Assembly (NCBI GenBank): GCA_018894105.1
Contig: CM032124.1
Coordinates: 36,614,277 to 36,678,276, forward strand
Length of the DNA stretch: 64,000 nt
Direction: 5' to 3'
Source: Jacaranda mimosifolia
Lineage: Eukaryota; Streptophyta; Magnoliopsida; Lamiales; Bignoniaceae
Below, piece by piece: positions 47,513 through 58,399 of this stretch (positions within the stretch are counted from its first letter, which is position 1; each line of letters opens with the position of its first letter). The position numbers and the translations under genes were made by a program. The notes under the pieces were generated by a model. It saw only the letters and a list, made by a program, of their open reading frames with translations. It was not told the DNA's origin and made no database searches.

Positions 47513-48190
47513 TAGGTTTGTCAATGGATCGGATTTTAATCCGAATTTGATCTGAATTTAAAATTTTTTATTTCATTAAAATATTCGATGGATTAGATCT
47601 GATTATAAATATTTAAAATTCGAAATAAGTGGTTCGAATATAGAATTAAGTAATCCGGTTCGTTAAAGATCCGAATTCGAACCTTAATATTTTTTATTAA
47701 ATTAATACTCTTATATATAATATTAATAAAGATTTTAAAATAAAATCTATATATTATATTGACATAATATTTATATTAATGTCTATATTATACTATTAAT
47801 ATTGAATTTTTAACCTAAAAAATAAGAGGAATATTGATAAAATATCAAATATAATAACATATAATAGTTCATCAATACATTAATATAATGTGAAAAATGA
47901 GTTTAGTATTAAAATATTTAACTTTTGAACTAATATATAATAAATAATTATTAAAAATTCAAATATGACATATATTTACTTTATAAATACAAAATTTTTA
48001 TAAAATTTAAAAGGAAAGAAAGAAAGAAAAAAAATTTGGTCGGATTTCGGATATTCATTGAATTCGGATATTGTACTAATTAACAAAGATCCAATAGAAT
48101 TTTGGATCGAAGTCGGATATAAATTTTGTTAATCAGATTCAGATTCGAATATAATAGATCCAATCCAAATTTGATCTTTTGATAGCCCTA
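47513..48190. mobile_element. hAT-type MITE
   Basis: Left end TAGGTTTGTCAATGGATCGG, and right end on the other strand TAGGGCTATCAAAAGATC, with perfect 8-bp duplications ATGAGAAC (47,505-47,512 and 48,191-48,198). The subterminal regions repeat GGATCNGAATTCGGAT-like phrases. 678 bp, noncoding. Confidence 0.87.
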
Positions 48191-48388
48191 ATGAGAACTA
48201 TAATTTTTACATGGTTGCTATTGTGATAATCTTTGTGTTTGAAATTTATATAAAACTAATAGCGAGTTAAATATATAATGTGGTTAGTGAATTTTACTCT
48301 TTTAGAAAACGAATATTGATGTTTAGAAAGTTTCAACTATCTAAGTGGAAGTCGCAATATATGGATATTTGTGATTTTTGAAAATTAA

Positions 48389-48731
48389 GGGCCCTTTTGG
48401 TTTCATTTTCAAAGCTTATTTTTATATTTTCTATAATTTTAAAAATAAAACACATAACTTTTTACACATTTTCACCCATCATTATTTTTATTTTCAAGAC
48501 ATATTTTCCAATAACCTATATATCTTATCTCAATAACTTATATATCTTCCCTCTATTCCATTATATTTATCTCTTTCCACTTATAATCTATTAAAACCAA
48601 CATAATTATTACTTTTCCAACAATCTATCCAAGTATGAACTTATTTTTAATTCATTTCCACTAACTAGTTTTTCAAATTTTAGAAATGATGAAAATAAAA
48701 ATTTGAAATGAAAATAAAACCAAATGGGACT
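48389..48731. mobile_element. Tourist-like MITE with an empty-site paralogue
   Basis: Left end GGGCCCTTTTGGTTTCATTT and right end on the other strand AGTCCCATTTGGTTTTATTT. TAA precedes the left end; the right triplet is TTC, so the duplication has mutated or the end is one or two bases off. The flanks (48,300-48,385 and 48,732-48,765) are repeated without the insert at 49,120-49,250. The terminal repeats resemble those of the 6.8-kb Harbinger element. Confidence 0.72.
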
Positions 48732-48772
48732 TTCAAACTTTCTAAAGATTATATGCACATCTCCATGTAGGA

Positions 48773-49000
48773 GTGTAAACAAGCCAAGTCGAACTGAGCC
48801 CGAATCTAGTAGACTCAAGCTCGGCTCGTCTATTAATTTCCAAGCTCGAGCTCGAGCCGAAACAACCAAGTTCAAGTTCTGTTTATTGGAATAGACAAAG
48901 GCTCAGCGAGCCTTATCGAGTTTGACTTGGTAAGGTAAAGCTCGTCATAGAGAAATAGAAAAGCTCGAGCTCATTTAAACTCAAAACAAAATCTATAATG
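48773..49000. mobile_element. Truncated hAT-like repeat
   Basis: Starts TAGGAGTGTAAACAAGCC and continues with AAGCTCGGCTCG and GCTCGAGCTCGAGCC phrases, the common left end of plant hAT nonautonomous elements. No right end is present before the sequence changes near 49,000. Confidence 0.5.
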
Positions 49001-49429
49001 ATAAATTGTATTATATAAAAAATAAATAAATATCATTATCATATAAACAATAATATAGAAGTTTTAGTACATATATCAAATGTGCCAAAAAATGTTACCA
49101 TATAATAAGATTATTCTCCTTTTAGAAAATGAATATTGATGCTTAGAAAGTTTCAACTGTCTAAGTAGAAGTCGCAATGTATGGATATTTGTGATTTTTG
49201 AAACCTAAAACTTTCAAAACTTTCTAAAGATTATATGTACATCTTATATCTATGGTGTGATAAATTATCCCCAGAGTGATAAATTTTTAATTTTTTGATA
49301 TATCATTACAATAGAATTTTCAGAACCTCCATAATAAGCAGGATATGCATCTATGACTATAGAGGATATCTATGAGGAAAGTGGCAAAAAAGCATAAACC
49401 CATAAAAGAAAGCCATGTTTTTGATATCT

Positions 49430-49705
49430 ATGGAATTATACTTACCAAGACGAGAATATACAACATAAGGCAACGTCGACAACTTCTCGATTATACATCA
49501 AGATATGTTATCAATCCAACGAAAGAAAACATTGAATATGTAATAAAAAATTAAATATCAATTCAAACCTACCGCATGGAAATCGAATGGAAAATAGTAT
49601 TTTTAATGACAGACGGGTGAATTACGCCTAGGAACCTGCCCATATTCCAAAAATTTGGGTAGGAAATCGACAAGCCTTCAGTACGAATGATATCCTAAGT
49701 TTCTA
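49430..49705 (-). pseudogene. PGG remnant A with deletion junction
   Basis: 49,430-49,500 is a degraded piece of PGG coding sequence (the segment around ACTTACCAAGACGAGAATA, equivalent to 53,113-53,140 in PGG-3). At 49,683-49,702 the minus strand reads the last PGG codons (Gly-Tyr-His-Ser-Tyr-stop) and is joined directly to sequence that in PGG-3 and PGG-4 lies in the intron just before exon 2 (TACAAGATTGATGATCTG). An entire exon 2 has thus been deleted. The intervening 49,510-49,690 matches 52,170-52,345 downstream of PGG-3. Confidence 0.7.
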
Positions 49706-50302
49706 CAAGATTGATGATCTGTTGATACTTGCTGATGGATGATAGAGGGATCAGCTGGCTAATGAAAACGGGAGAGAAGTAAAGTTAATTTTTGTGTTTG
49801 ATTAGTTGCATTGACATAATATGTCAATATGGTCTCTTTTTGCTCCTAAATTGAAATTTTTGTTGGAGCTAAATCATAAAAGTAAAGCTAATTTTCGCTT
49901 GTTTCTAAAAACAGAAGTCCTTTAGAGATCTCAAAAAGCACTTTGGATTTTGTGTTTTTATACATGTTTTACTCTCATATTCCATCATATGCATGTATGC
50001 TAAGTGAACACAATATTTCTTTATAGAAATAATTGATTGTGAATCTAATATACTTAATATATATATATATATGTATATAGAATTAAAACATAGGGGATGA
50101 AACACATAATAAAATATGAAATCTAAATTGCTAGAAAAGGAGTAGACAACAACTCTATATGAAGCCAATTATAACAAAACCGATTCTACAAAAGTCATAA
50201 TCAAATATCAAATACTTGAATTCTTAATTAATTCAAGAACTTGAATCTTCTAACTTTCGAGAATGAACAATAAAAGACATTTTCTTGCTAACAAACCATT
50301 AA
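49706..50302 (-). other. 5' side of a lost PGG gene
   Basis: 49,706-49,870 and 50,200-50,300 match the region 58,700-59,280 upstream of PGG-3 and, in part, 60,645-60,785 upstream of PGG-4. No ORF. Confidence 0.55.
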
Positions 50303-50679
50303 GAGGGAGTTTGGCTAAACTTATTTAAAATATTTTATAAGCTCCTACATCTTATAAGATGTTTTTGGAGCTTATAAAATGTTAGATCTTATTTTTAAAA
50401 TATGTTTTTGAAGTGTTTGGATAAAATAAGATTTTGAAGATGTTGATAATGACAATTTTGTAATAAAATTGTTAAAAATGAAGGAGCTTGTTAAGATTTT
50501 AAAAATAAGTTAGGGTCTCCTTACTTTTTTAAAAAGAGCTTATAAGCTCTAACATGTTATTTTAGGATCTTATAAGCTCTTTTTTAAAAAAAATTATCAA
50601 ATAATTTTTATTAACTTATAAGCTTTTAAACATCTTATAAGATGTTTTAAGGAGCTTATAAGCTCATCCAAACACCCTT
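50303..50679. mobile_element. Tourist-like MITE with empty site in a paralogue
   Basis: Ends GAGGGAGTTTGG and, on the other strand, AAGGGTGTTTGG, with a TAA duplication (50,300-50,302 and 50,680-50,682). The paralogous unit at about 59,266-59,285 reads straight through (AAACCATTAAATCATTCTTG) with a single TAA. Inside, AGCTTATAAG-type palindromes and TCTTATAAGATG recur on both sides. 377 bp, noncoding. Confidence 0.85.
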
Positions 50680-50939
50680 TAAGTCATTATTGCAAGCGGA
50701 TAGAATTCTGCCTTCTTATTAGTTTACATGGTACCAATACTAATGTATATAACATTGGAAAAAACAGAAAAAGTGTAGTGCAATACCAACCTACGGAGCT
50801 AGCCACAAATTCAGAGAAACTCTGAAGGTTCCCACAGCACATCTAAAAGAGAGAAACCTGTGCTTGAAAAGAAAAAAAGACTTTTACTCGCAAACCCATT
50901 ACTAAAGCTAAGAATCAAGGAAATAAAATCATATTTTTT

Positions 50940-51440
50940 TGTGGGAAAAAAAAAAAAATTCATTTACAGACCTGGCCATTTATTTGGTGGGAAAAGGAAA
51001 CAAAAAGGAATATGAAATATGACCAAGAAAGACTGACTCAATTATTGAGTTTATAAGTTTATTTAAACGGGTGATAATTGAAGAATATAAAGGGCTTAAC
51101 TTTAATTTATTTACGAAAGCGACATGCATGTACATATATATATATATATATATATTTATATATTTTATACTGCTCAACTCTTGATTATTACTTTATGACG
51201 CCTTATACAAGAGCTGTGGGTGGCAAGAAGGTGAAATGGTGAATTGGGTTGCTCGTTATGAATTAGGTTCACAATGGGATGAGTTTAAAAGTGATTTATA
51301 AAATTACACTCATGTACAGGTAGACATATCAATGGATAGAGTATTATCTACCCAAACTCATATCCTAAACTACTCAATAAATAAGACCCTAAACTATTCT
51401 ACCTTAATAAATTCATAGACTCATATAAGAAGGGGTTGGC
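50940..51440. repeat. PGG-unit upstream block, copy 2
   Basis: Matches 27,845-28,330 and 60,800-61,280. Contains a (TA)n stretch at 51,135-51,160. Noncoding. Confidence 0.7.
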
Positions 51441-51690
51441 TACGGTCCGATATCTATGATTTTAACCTAACATTCTAAATACCTTAAAAAATTGACACAT
51501 ATACAAATATTTTTTTAAAGCATTAGTAATTAAGTTACTATACTAAATTTTTCTAATTAAATTAAAAGTAAAATAGTTTTTAATATAAAATTCCTTAAAT
51601 ATTCTTATCAAAAATCAAAATATAGTTATCTAAAAGATAAAAAAAAAAATTAAATTAAACCAATTAAATCCACCATCCTTAAATATCCTT

Positions 51691-51791
51691 CCTTAATTAC
51701 CATTAACAAACCCAAAACCCATAAGGGACTCTATACTCTACTCTATCCTATACAACTCAAGACCCATTGAGTTTGTTAATGGTAATTAAGG
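51691..51791. repeat. Perfect 21-bp inverted repeat with 59-bp loop
   Basis: 51,691-51,711 is the exact reverse complement of 51,771-51,791 (the arm starts CCTTAATTACC and ends ATTAACAAAC). The paralogous blocks at 28,300 and 61,335 keep the loop side (AAGACCCATTGGG) but lack the second arm, so the arm was copied here locally. Confidence 0.9.
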
Positions 51792-52064
51792 TTAATGGAA
51801 AAATTGTTGATTTTCACTTCATCTGCATATTGATTTTTCCTTATATGATACATGTTTTTTCTTACTTAAATAATTTATTCGGTAATATTTATTCTTTATA
51901 AAAACTTAATTTTTATTAACGATTAGTGGAATTTTACTCGTAAAAAATGTTTGTCATAATAAAAGTCTAAATTTTGTCTAATTTTTTTTTTGTTTTCGTC
52001 TTTCGACTCTACTATTATTTATTTGCATCGTGATCATACTTTTTATCTTTTTTAACTGCTTATA

Positions 52065-52170
52065 CTGCCTTGTGAGCCACCGCCCATCATCTACATCAGG
52101 GCCTCTCTTTTAAATAAAACCATGCTTACCAAGACATGAATATACAACACAAAGCAACGTGAACAGCTGA
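52065..52170 (-). pseudogene. PGG remnant B
   Basis: On the plus strand, GCCTTGTGAGCCACCGCCCA then CAGGGCCTCTCTTTTAAATA and GCTTACCAAGACATGAATA match PGG-3 positions 53,067-53,140 with changes. It encodes the loop and third-helix region only, out of frame. It lies between remnant A's unit and the PGG-3 3' end. Confidence 0.75.
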
Positions 52171-52357
52171 TGTTAATCCAACGAAAGAAAGCATCAAATA
52201 TATAACAGAAGATTAAACATCAATTGACATGCAAATCAAATGAAAAACAGTATTTTTAATGACAAACGGGTGAGTAACGCGTAAAAAGTAGAAACCTGCC
52301 CATATTCCAAAAGTTCGAATTGAAATTGACAAGCCTGTAATATGAATGATATCCTAA

Positions 52358-52749
52358 GGGACCGTTTGGTTTTATTTTCAGTTTCAGTTTCAGTTTCTAG
52401 CATTTTTATTTTGGTGAAAATTAGTTATGTGATGTGATGTGAAAATGAAAATGTGTTTGGATGAAATGTTTGAAAATATAATGATTATCTTGAAAATGTA
52501 ATAATTATGCAGATTTTAATAAGTTGTAGGTGGAGAGAGAAAGTTGTAGGTGGAGAGAGATAAAAATAATGAAATAAAGAGAGATGATATATAGGTTATA
52601 GGAAGGAAATATATAGGTTATTGGAAAATGTGTTTTGAACATGAAAATGAAAATGATGTTGGATGAAAATGTGTAAAAAATGATGATTTTTATTTCTAAA
52701 ATAGTAGAAAATATGAAAATGGGGTGTGGAAATGAAACCAAATGGTGCC
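52358..52749. mobile_element. Tourist-like MITE in the PGG-3 C-terminal codons
   Basis: Left end GGGACCGTTTGGTTTTATTT and right end on the other strand GGCACCATTTGGTTTCATTT, with TAA duplications (52,355-52,357 and 52,750-52,752). PGG-4 and remnant A have the unoccupied site (GATATCCTA). The terminal repeats are close to those of the Harbinger element at 29,792, a plausible source of its transposase. 392 bp. Confidence 0.87.
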
Positions 52750-53454
52750 TAAGTTTCCCGAGCTAAGGATATCTGAAATGGTGGAAGTTTCATCGTCCTC
52801 AGAGCTACATTCCTCCACCAACTTCTCTCTTGCTCTTTGTCTGGTCCTCTGCCTTCCTCTCTGCTTCCTCCATTTTCTCTTCATCATTCGGTGCTTAACC
52901 AGCAAGAACCCCAGACCCACAAACATAGTCCCTAACGAACCAGCACAGATCGACAACACAAACACCGCAGTCCAATCCATACCCCTCATTGGCAGCGGAG
53001 GCCGCATGATCACCACCGCTGCAGCCACACATGCGCTGGCCATGAACGAAATAGCCACCCACTCCGCCTTATGAGCCACCACCAGCATCCTCATCAGGGC
53101 TTTTCTTTTAAACGGGATGATGCTTACCAAGACAAGCATAACGCAAAGAGACATAAATAAGGCGATATTATTGCATATCGAAAACACTCTGAAAGCTGTT
53201 TTTCTGGCGGCCAGGGCAGTTCCCATTAGAGGGCCATCTTGATAGACTCTGCCACGCAGGCTAACTCCGGCACTATATGTAAATGTTGCTATTAATATTG
53301 CTACCAATGTAATAATGTCTCTGGTGGTATGGAGGGCTTCTCTGTATATCTCCCGTGCTCTTTGCCTTTCTCTCCTTACTATTTTACTCTCTTTGGGCTT
53401 CTGAATTCGACTGGTTTAGGTCCCTAGCCGGCTTAAAAGTTTTTCTTGTATTAT

Positions 53455-53720
53455 TATTACACCACCCTTCAGTTTTTGTATTTCTTTTAGTGATGTTCAT
53501 AGCATTTAGCTTTTCTGATTATTGTAATTAATGCAGTTAGTTAGAATAATTGTTAGCTCAGTTAGGGTTTGTTATATTCTGTTAGCTAGCATGCTCAGTC
53601 TATAAATAGCTTCCTCATGTACAGTTTTCAAGATAACAGATACAGAAATTATTTTTTCTGCATTAGCTCAATTTGCGTGAATGTTTCTCTCTCATTTGTG
53701 TGTTACTTTCCCCTCTAATA
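53455..53720 (+). repeat. 5' LTR of the copia element
   Basis: 266 bp, TATTACACCACCC to CCCCTCTAATA. TATAAATAG at 53,601-53,609 is a good TATA box for the U3 promoter. PBS follows at 53,721. Confidence 0.93.
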
Positions 53721-53859
53721 AGGTATCAAAAGAAGTTTTACTCAATTTCGCTGCGCTCTAACCTCTCTCTCTTTCTCTCTCTCCAGATTCCTCCTGATTC
53801 TTCTTCTTAGTTTCTTCGATTGTCTTCTCCGCATCTTCATTTTTCTTTCATTCTCTTTA

Positions 53860-54477
53860 ATGGAGCACTTGAGATCCACCACATCTGCCGCCTCAAACAA
53901 TCAATCTGCCTCTAAAGACACCTCGAATCCATTCTACTTGCATTATTCGGACAATCCTAGTCTTCTCTTAGTCTCTCAACAGCTAACTGGCGAAAATTAT
54001 GCATCATGGAGCCGCGCCATGCTCATCGCTCTCTCGGTGAAAAATAAGCTTGGATTCATTGATGGCAGTAGTCAGCAGTCTTGCGAGGATGATGAGCTCT
54101 TGTTCAATGCTTGGAAAAGGAACAACAACATGGTCATTTCATGGCTTCTAAATTCTATCTCAAAAGATAGCTCGGCGAGTGTCATCTATGTCGATTCTGC
54201 TCGTAGTATATGGATAGACTTGAAGGAGCGTTTCCAACAGAGCTTCGGTCCTCAGTTATTTCAGCTTCATCAAGTGTTGATCACTCATACTCAAAATAAT
54301 TCCTCTGTCAGTGCCTATTTCACCCAACTCAAAACATTATGGGAGGAGATGACCAATTATCGACCAGTATGCAATTACAATGGCTGTAATTACGGCGAAG
54401 TAAGAGATCTAGCAAATCACCACCATAGGGAGTATGTTCTCACATTCCTCATGGGCCTCAATGACATTTTTGCTTAG
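53860..54477 (+). pseudogene. Copia gag (N-terminal part)
   Basis: 205 codons from the ATG at 53,860. NPFYLHYSDNPSLLLVSQQL, then ENYASWSRAMLIALSVKNK, is the copia-type Gag_3 opening, followed by the UBN2-like region (DLKERFQQS, YFTQLKTLWEEM). A TAG at 54,475-54,477 interrupts the polyprotein; the same frame continues into the next ORF after 21 bases, so this is a nonsense mutation and not the natural end. It is the structural shell protein of the retroelement. Confidence 0.88.
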
Positions 54478-54498
54478 ATCCACAGCCAAATCCTTCTG

Positions 54499-56190
54499 AT
54501 GGAACCTCTTCCTCAAATAAGCAAAGTTTTTGCCCTAGTATTACAGGAAGAACAACAACGAAACTTGAACTCTATTTCTTCAGTTGATCCTGCCAATAGC
54601 GTTGCTTTTGCAATTAAAATTGATAATCCAAAGTTTGTTGTTAAGTCGGCCTCCAAACCAATCACTACCACCAATTACAACTACCAACGGAAGGAGAGGC
54701 CATTCTGCACCCATTGCTCATATTATAGACACACTATTGATACATGTTATAAACTCCACGGGTATCCATCCGGATTTAGATCTAGATCTCGTGCTCCATC
54801 TCCACCAACTCCTTCTTCTACAGTCAATCAAGTATCCAGCAATCATCAACCTGAAGGCATGAACAACTTCTTTCAGTCATTAAGTCCCAACCAATACAAT
54901 CAGCTAGTTAGTCTCCTTTCCAACCATGTATCTTCCAGCTCCAATCCTAGTGACAGTGATGATCATTCTGTCTCCTATACTGCAGGTATATGCTTAACTC
55001 AATCCATACCTTCTTCTAGTGTTTGGATTATCGATTCCGGAGCATCTAGGCATATATGCTCCACTACATCTTTATTCAAAAATCTCACTCCTATATTCAA
55101 CACCACAGTGTCTCTTCTAAATCACTTAAAACTTTCTGTCCACTATGCCGGCGCTATAATTCTTCACAACAGTCTCACTCTTCACAATGTCCTTTACGGG
55201 CCACAATTTTGTTTAAACTTAATCTCCATAAGTTCTCTACTTAGTGATCACAATCTCACTATTTCCTTTTTTCATGATCAGTGCATAATCCAGGATAATA
55301 AGACCTGGAATGTGATTGGTAAGGGTGAAAAATTGGCCGATCTTTACATACTCAACTCCAGCTCACTTCACTCCCATACACACTCCTTAAATAAAGTATC
55401 TATCTACACATGGCATCAACGCTTAGGCCATCCTTTTGCTCAAAAACTCAACACTCTCAAGCCCGTTCTCCAACTCAATAACATAGATCATAAAAATCCT
55501 TGTCATATATGTCCTTTGGCTAAGCAAAAATGTTTACTGTTTGTATCTCACAACCATTTAGCTAATACCCCTTTTGAACTCATTCATGCTAATGTATGGG
55601 GCCCCTTTCGCACTACATCACACATAGGACATAGGTTTTTCTTAACTCTTGTGGATGATCATTCTCGATACACATGGATTTTTTTGTTACACAATAAATT
55701 TGAAGTTTCTGTCATTATTCCTAAGTTTTACCAACTCATTTTAACTCAATTTTCTACTTACATTAAGAAAATTCGTACTGACAATGCAAAGGAATTCAAT
55801 TTACTAGAATTCTATGATTCAAAGGGTGTCATCCACCAATTATCTTGCGCGGAGACTCCACAGCAAAACGTTGTAGTTGAAAGGAAACACCAACATTTAT
55901 TGAATGTTGCTAGGGCTCTATACTTTCAGTCCCGTGTTCCCATTACTCTCTGGACAAAATGCATTCTTACCGTATGTTACCTTATCAATAGAGTTCCATC
56001 TCTGTTACTTCACAATAAGTCCCCATATGAACTCCTTTACAAACAACAACCTGACTACTTTCATCTCAAATCATTCGGCTGCCTCGTATGTGCTTCTATT
56101 ATCACCGCTCATAGAACTAAGTTCGAACTTAGAGCGTCTCCTTGCTTATTCATAGGATACCCACCAGCCACAAAAGGATACAAATTATAA
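54499..56190 (+). pseudogene. Copia gag C-terminus, protease and integrase
   Basis: 563 codons in the same frame as gag. A zinc knuckle (C-x2-C-x4-H-x4-C, CTHCSYYRHTIDTCYKLHG) is intact. The protease keeps its active-site DSG (WIIDSGASRH). The GAG-pre-integrase zinc region (WHQRLGHP, CHICPLAKQK) is present. In the integrase the first catalytic Asp is Asn (HANVWGP), while the second Asp (IRTDNAKEF) and the Glu (VVVERKHQHL) remain. A TAA at 56,188-56,190 ends the frame just after KGYKL, where a base change in phase moves the rest to another frame. As coded the integrase should be inactive. Confidence 0.88.
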
Positions 56191-56614
56191 ATCTCCAGTC
56201 TCACAAAATAATCATCACCAGGGATGTCATTTTCCACGAACATGTATTCCCTTTCCTTCAGTGTCTTCCCCCCAGTCCCATCAACGATCCTTTTCAATAT
56301 TTAGTTCTCCCTATCTCATCAAATGAACTCATTTTTACTTCCAGTCCTCCCACTCCTCAAGTTCCCACACAACTCTCTCCCACCCTTCTCACACTCTTCA
56401 TGTCAGAAGATCTACGAGACCCACCAAGCAGCCTTCATACCTCCGAGATTATCATTGCAGCTTCCTTCAATCTAAGCTTTTTACTACCAACTATCAATAT
56501 CCCATCTCTAAACATCTCACATACAATACCTTCTCTCCCTCCGACACTCACTTATTACTCAACATCTCAACTCCCTTTGAACCGCAAACCTATAAACAAG
56601 CAGCACATATTCCT
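56191..56614 (+). pseudogene. Copia linker between integrase and reverse transcriptase
   Basis: Shifted frames; SHKIIITRDVIFHE is readable from 56,197 in another phase, then a Pro/Ser/Thr-rich spacer as usual in copia polyproteins. Confidence 0.6.
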
Positions 56615-57619
56615 GAGTGGCAAACTGCCATGCAAACTGAGCTCAATGCCCTTATCTCTAATAATACTTGGACAATTGTTCCCCTCCTTGATGGCAAGCA
56701 TACAGTCGGTTGTCGTTGGATATACAGGCTAAAATTCAATGATGATGGCACACTAGCACAGCATAAAGCCCGCCTAGTTGCCAAGGGATACACACAGTGC
56801 GAATGAGTGGATTTCTTGGATACTTTCTCACCCGTTGCCAAGTTCACCACCGTCAAACTTCTACTTGCAGTAGCTGCTATCAACCACTGGCAGTTGGCTC
56901 AATTGGACATAAACAACGCCTTCTTGAATGGAGACCTCTTTGAAGAAGTTTACATGGATCTTTCTCTTGGATACACACCACCTACTCCTACTTCAGCTAG
57001 ATCTTCCCGTTTGGTTTGCAAGTTGAACAAGTCTATCTATGGCCTTCGTCAAGCCTCTAGACAATGGTATGCCAAGCTTTCCAATGCTCTATTTCATCTT
57101 GGTTTCAAACAGTCTCAAGCCGATCATAGTTTATTCACACGAGGTTTTGGACTTTCCTTCATTGCCTTAATTGTTTATGTTAATGACATTGTGCTAGCCA
57201 ACCCATCCCTTGAACTCATCACTCATTTCAAATCTGCTTTACAACATCAATTTAAACTCAAAGATCTTGGTGTCCTCAAATACTTCCTTGGCCTTGAAAT
57301 TGCTAGATCCCCATCTGGCATTTTCATGTCCCAGCGCCAATATGCTCTCCAAATATTAGAAGAAACTGGATTCCTTGCTGCCAAACCTGCCTCTACACCC
57401 CTTGATCCCAAACTCCAGCTAAATATTGAAGATGGCACGCCCTTATCTAACCCCTCTCAGTACAGACGCCTCATCGGTAAACTTCTCTACCTTACTCTAT
57501 CTAGACCTGATATTACTTTCCCTGTCCACAGACTTAGTCAATTCCTTGCTAAACCTCATACATCCCACCTTCATGCTACTCATCACCTACTTCGCTACAA
57601 CAAAGCCACACCCGATTAA
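56615..57619 (+). pseudogene. Copia reverse transcriptase (RVT_2), broken
   Basis: Reads EWQTAMQTELNALISNNTW and KARLVAKGYTQCE, then a TGA at 56,804-56,806 (one base from Gly), then VDFLDTFSPVAKFTTVKLLL, QLDINNAFLNGDL, KLNKSIYGLRQASRQWY. The catalytic YVDD box reads YVND (57,176-57,187), losing an aspartate that binds catalytic metal. The domain continues to ATHHLLRYNKATPD and a TAA at 57,617-57,619. Both the stop and the active-site change argue this copy cannot make cDNA. Confidence 0.9.
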
Positions 57620-58122
57620 GGAATATTCTTCTCCTCATCTTCCCAGCTTTGGCTCTGGGCATTTTTCGATGTTGATTGGGCATCATGCCCTACCACACGC
57701 AAGTCCACCACAGGTATGTGCATATTCCTCGATGACTCTTTTGTCTCCTGGCGCTCCAAGAAACAATCCACAATTGCTCGTTTCTCCGCTGAAGCAGAAT
57801 ACCGAGCTCTCGCCACCACCGCCAGTGAGATAGTTTGGCTCCGACAGCTTCTCCTTGACTTTCGTTTTGCTCATCCTGCCCCCGCAGTGCTATTTTGTGA
57901 GAACCAAGCCTGCTTTTCACATCGCCTCTAACCTCATTTTTCATGAACGCACCAAGCATATTGAAGTCGATTGCCACTTTGTTCGTGAGAAATATATCAA
58001 ACTACTTCCCATTCGCTCAGTCAATCAGTTGGCCGATTTGTTTACGAAATCCCATCCTGCTCCTTCCCTCACCGCTCTGCTCTCCAAGCTGGCTGTGCGT
58101 AACCCTCATAGTCCAGCTTGAA
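57620..58122 (+). pseudogene. Copia RNase H region, frameshifted
   Basis: Pieces in different frames: FLDDSFVSWRSKKQSTIARF, then SAEAEYRALATTASEIVWL (57,720-57,840), then VREKYIKLLPIRSVNQLADL (57,985-58,045). These are the standard copia RNase H segments up to the C-terminus. At least two frame changes. Confidence 0.82.
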
Positions 58123-58134
58123 GGGGGGGGGGGG

Positions 58135-58399
58135 TATTACGCCACCCTTCAGTTTTTGCATTTCTTTTAGTGCTGTTCATAGCATTTAGCTTTTGTGATT
58201 ATTGTAATCAATGCAGTTAGTTAGAATAATTGTTAGCCCAGTTAGGGTTTGTTATATTCTGTTAGCTAGCATGCTCAGTCTATAAATAGCTTCCTCATGT
58301 ACAGTTTTCAAGATAACAGATTCAGAAATTATTTTTCTGCGTTAGCTCAGTTTGCGTGAATGTTTCTCTCTCATTTGTGTGTTGCTTTCCCTTTTAATA
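58135..58399 (+). repeat. 3' LTR of the copia element
   Basis: 265 bp, TATTACGCCACCC to CCTTTTAATA, preceded by the G12 polypurine tract. Same TATAAATAG box as the 5' LTR. Confidence 0.93.

Larger units (their letters stand above)
53455..58399 (+). mobile_element. Ty1/copia LTR retrotransposon, defective, in PGG-3
   Basis: LTRs at 53,455-53,720 and 58,135-58,399, flanked by the 5-bp duplication ATTAT (53,450-53,454 and 58,400-58,404). The LTR termini are TATTA...TAATA instead of TG...CA. A degenerate tRNA-Met primer site (AGGTATCAAAAG) follows the 5' LTR, and a 12-G polypurine tract (58,123-58,134) precedes the 3' LTR. Inside, in copia order: gag, protease, integrase, reverse transcriptase, RNase H, with stops and frameshifts between them. 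The LTRs differ at about 12 bases plus one indel by hand count (roughly 95% identity), so the insertion is young but not current. Confidence 0.95.

Noticed and set aside
56142..56732. 196-codon ORF as a separate gene
   Set aside because: It is the frame-shifted linker of the copia polyprotein.
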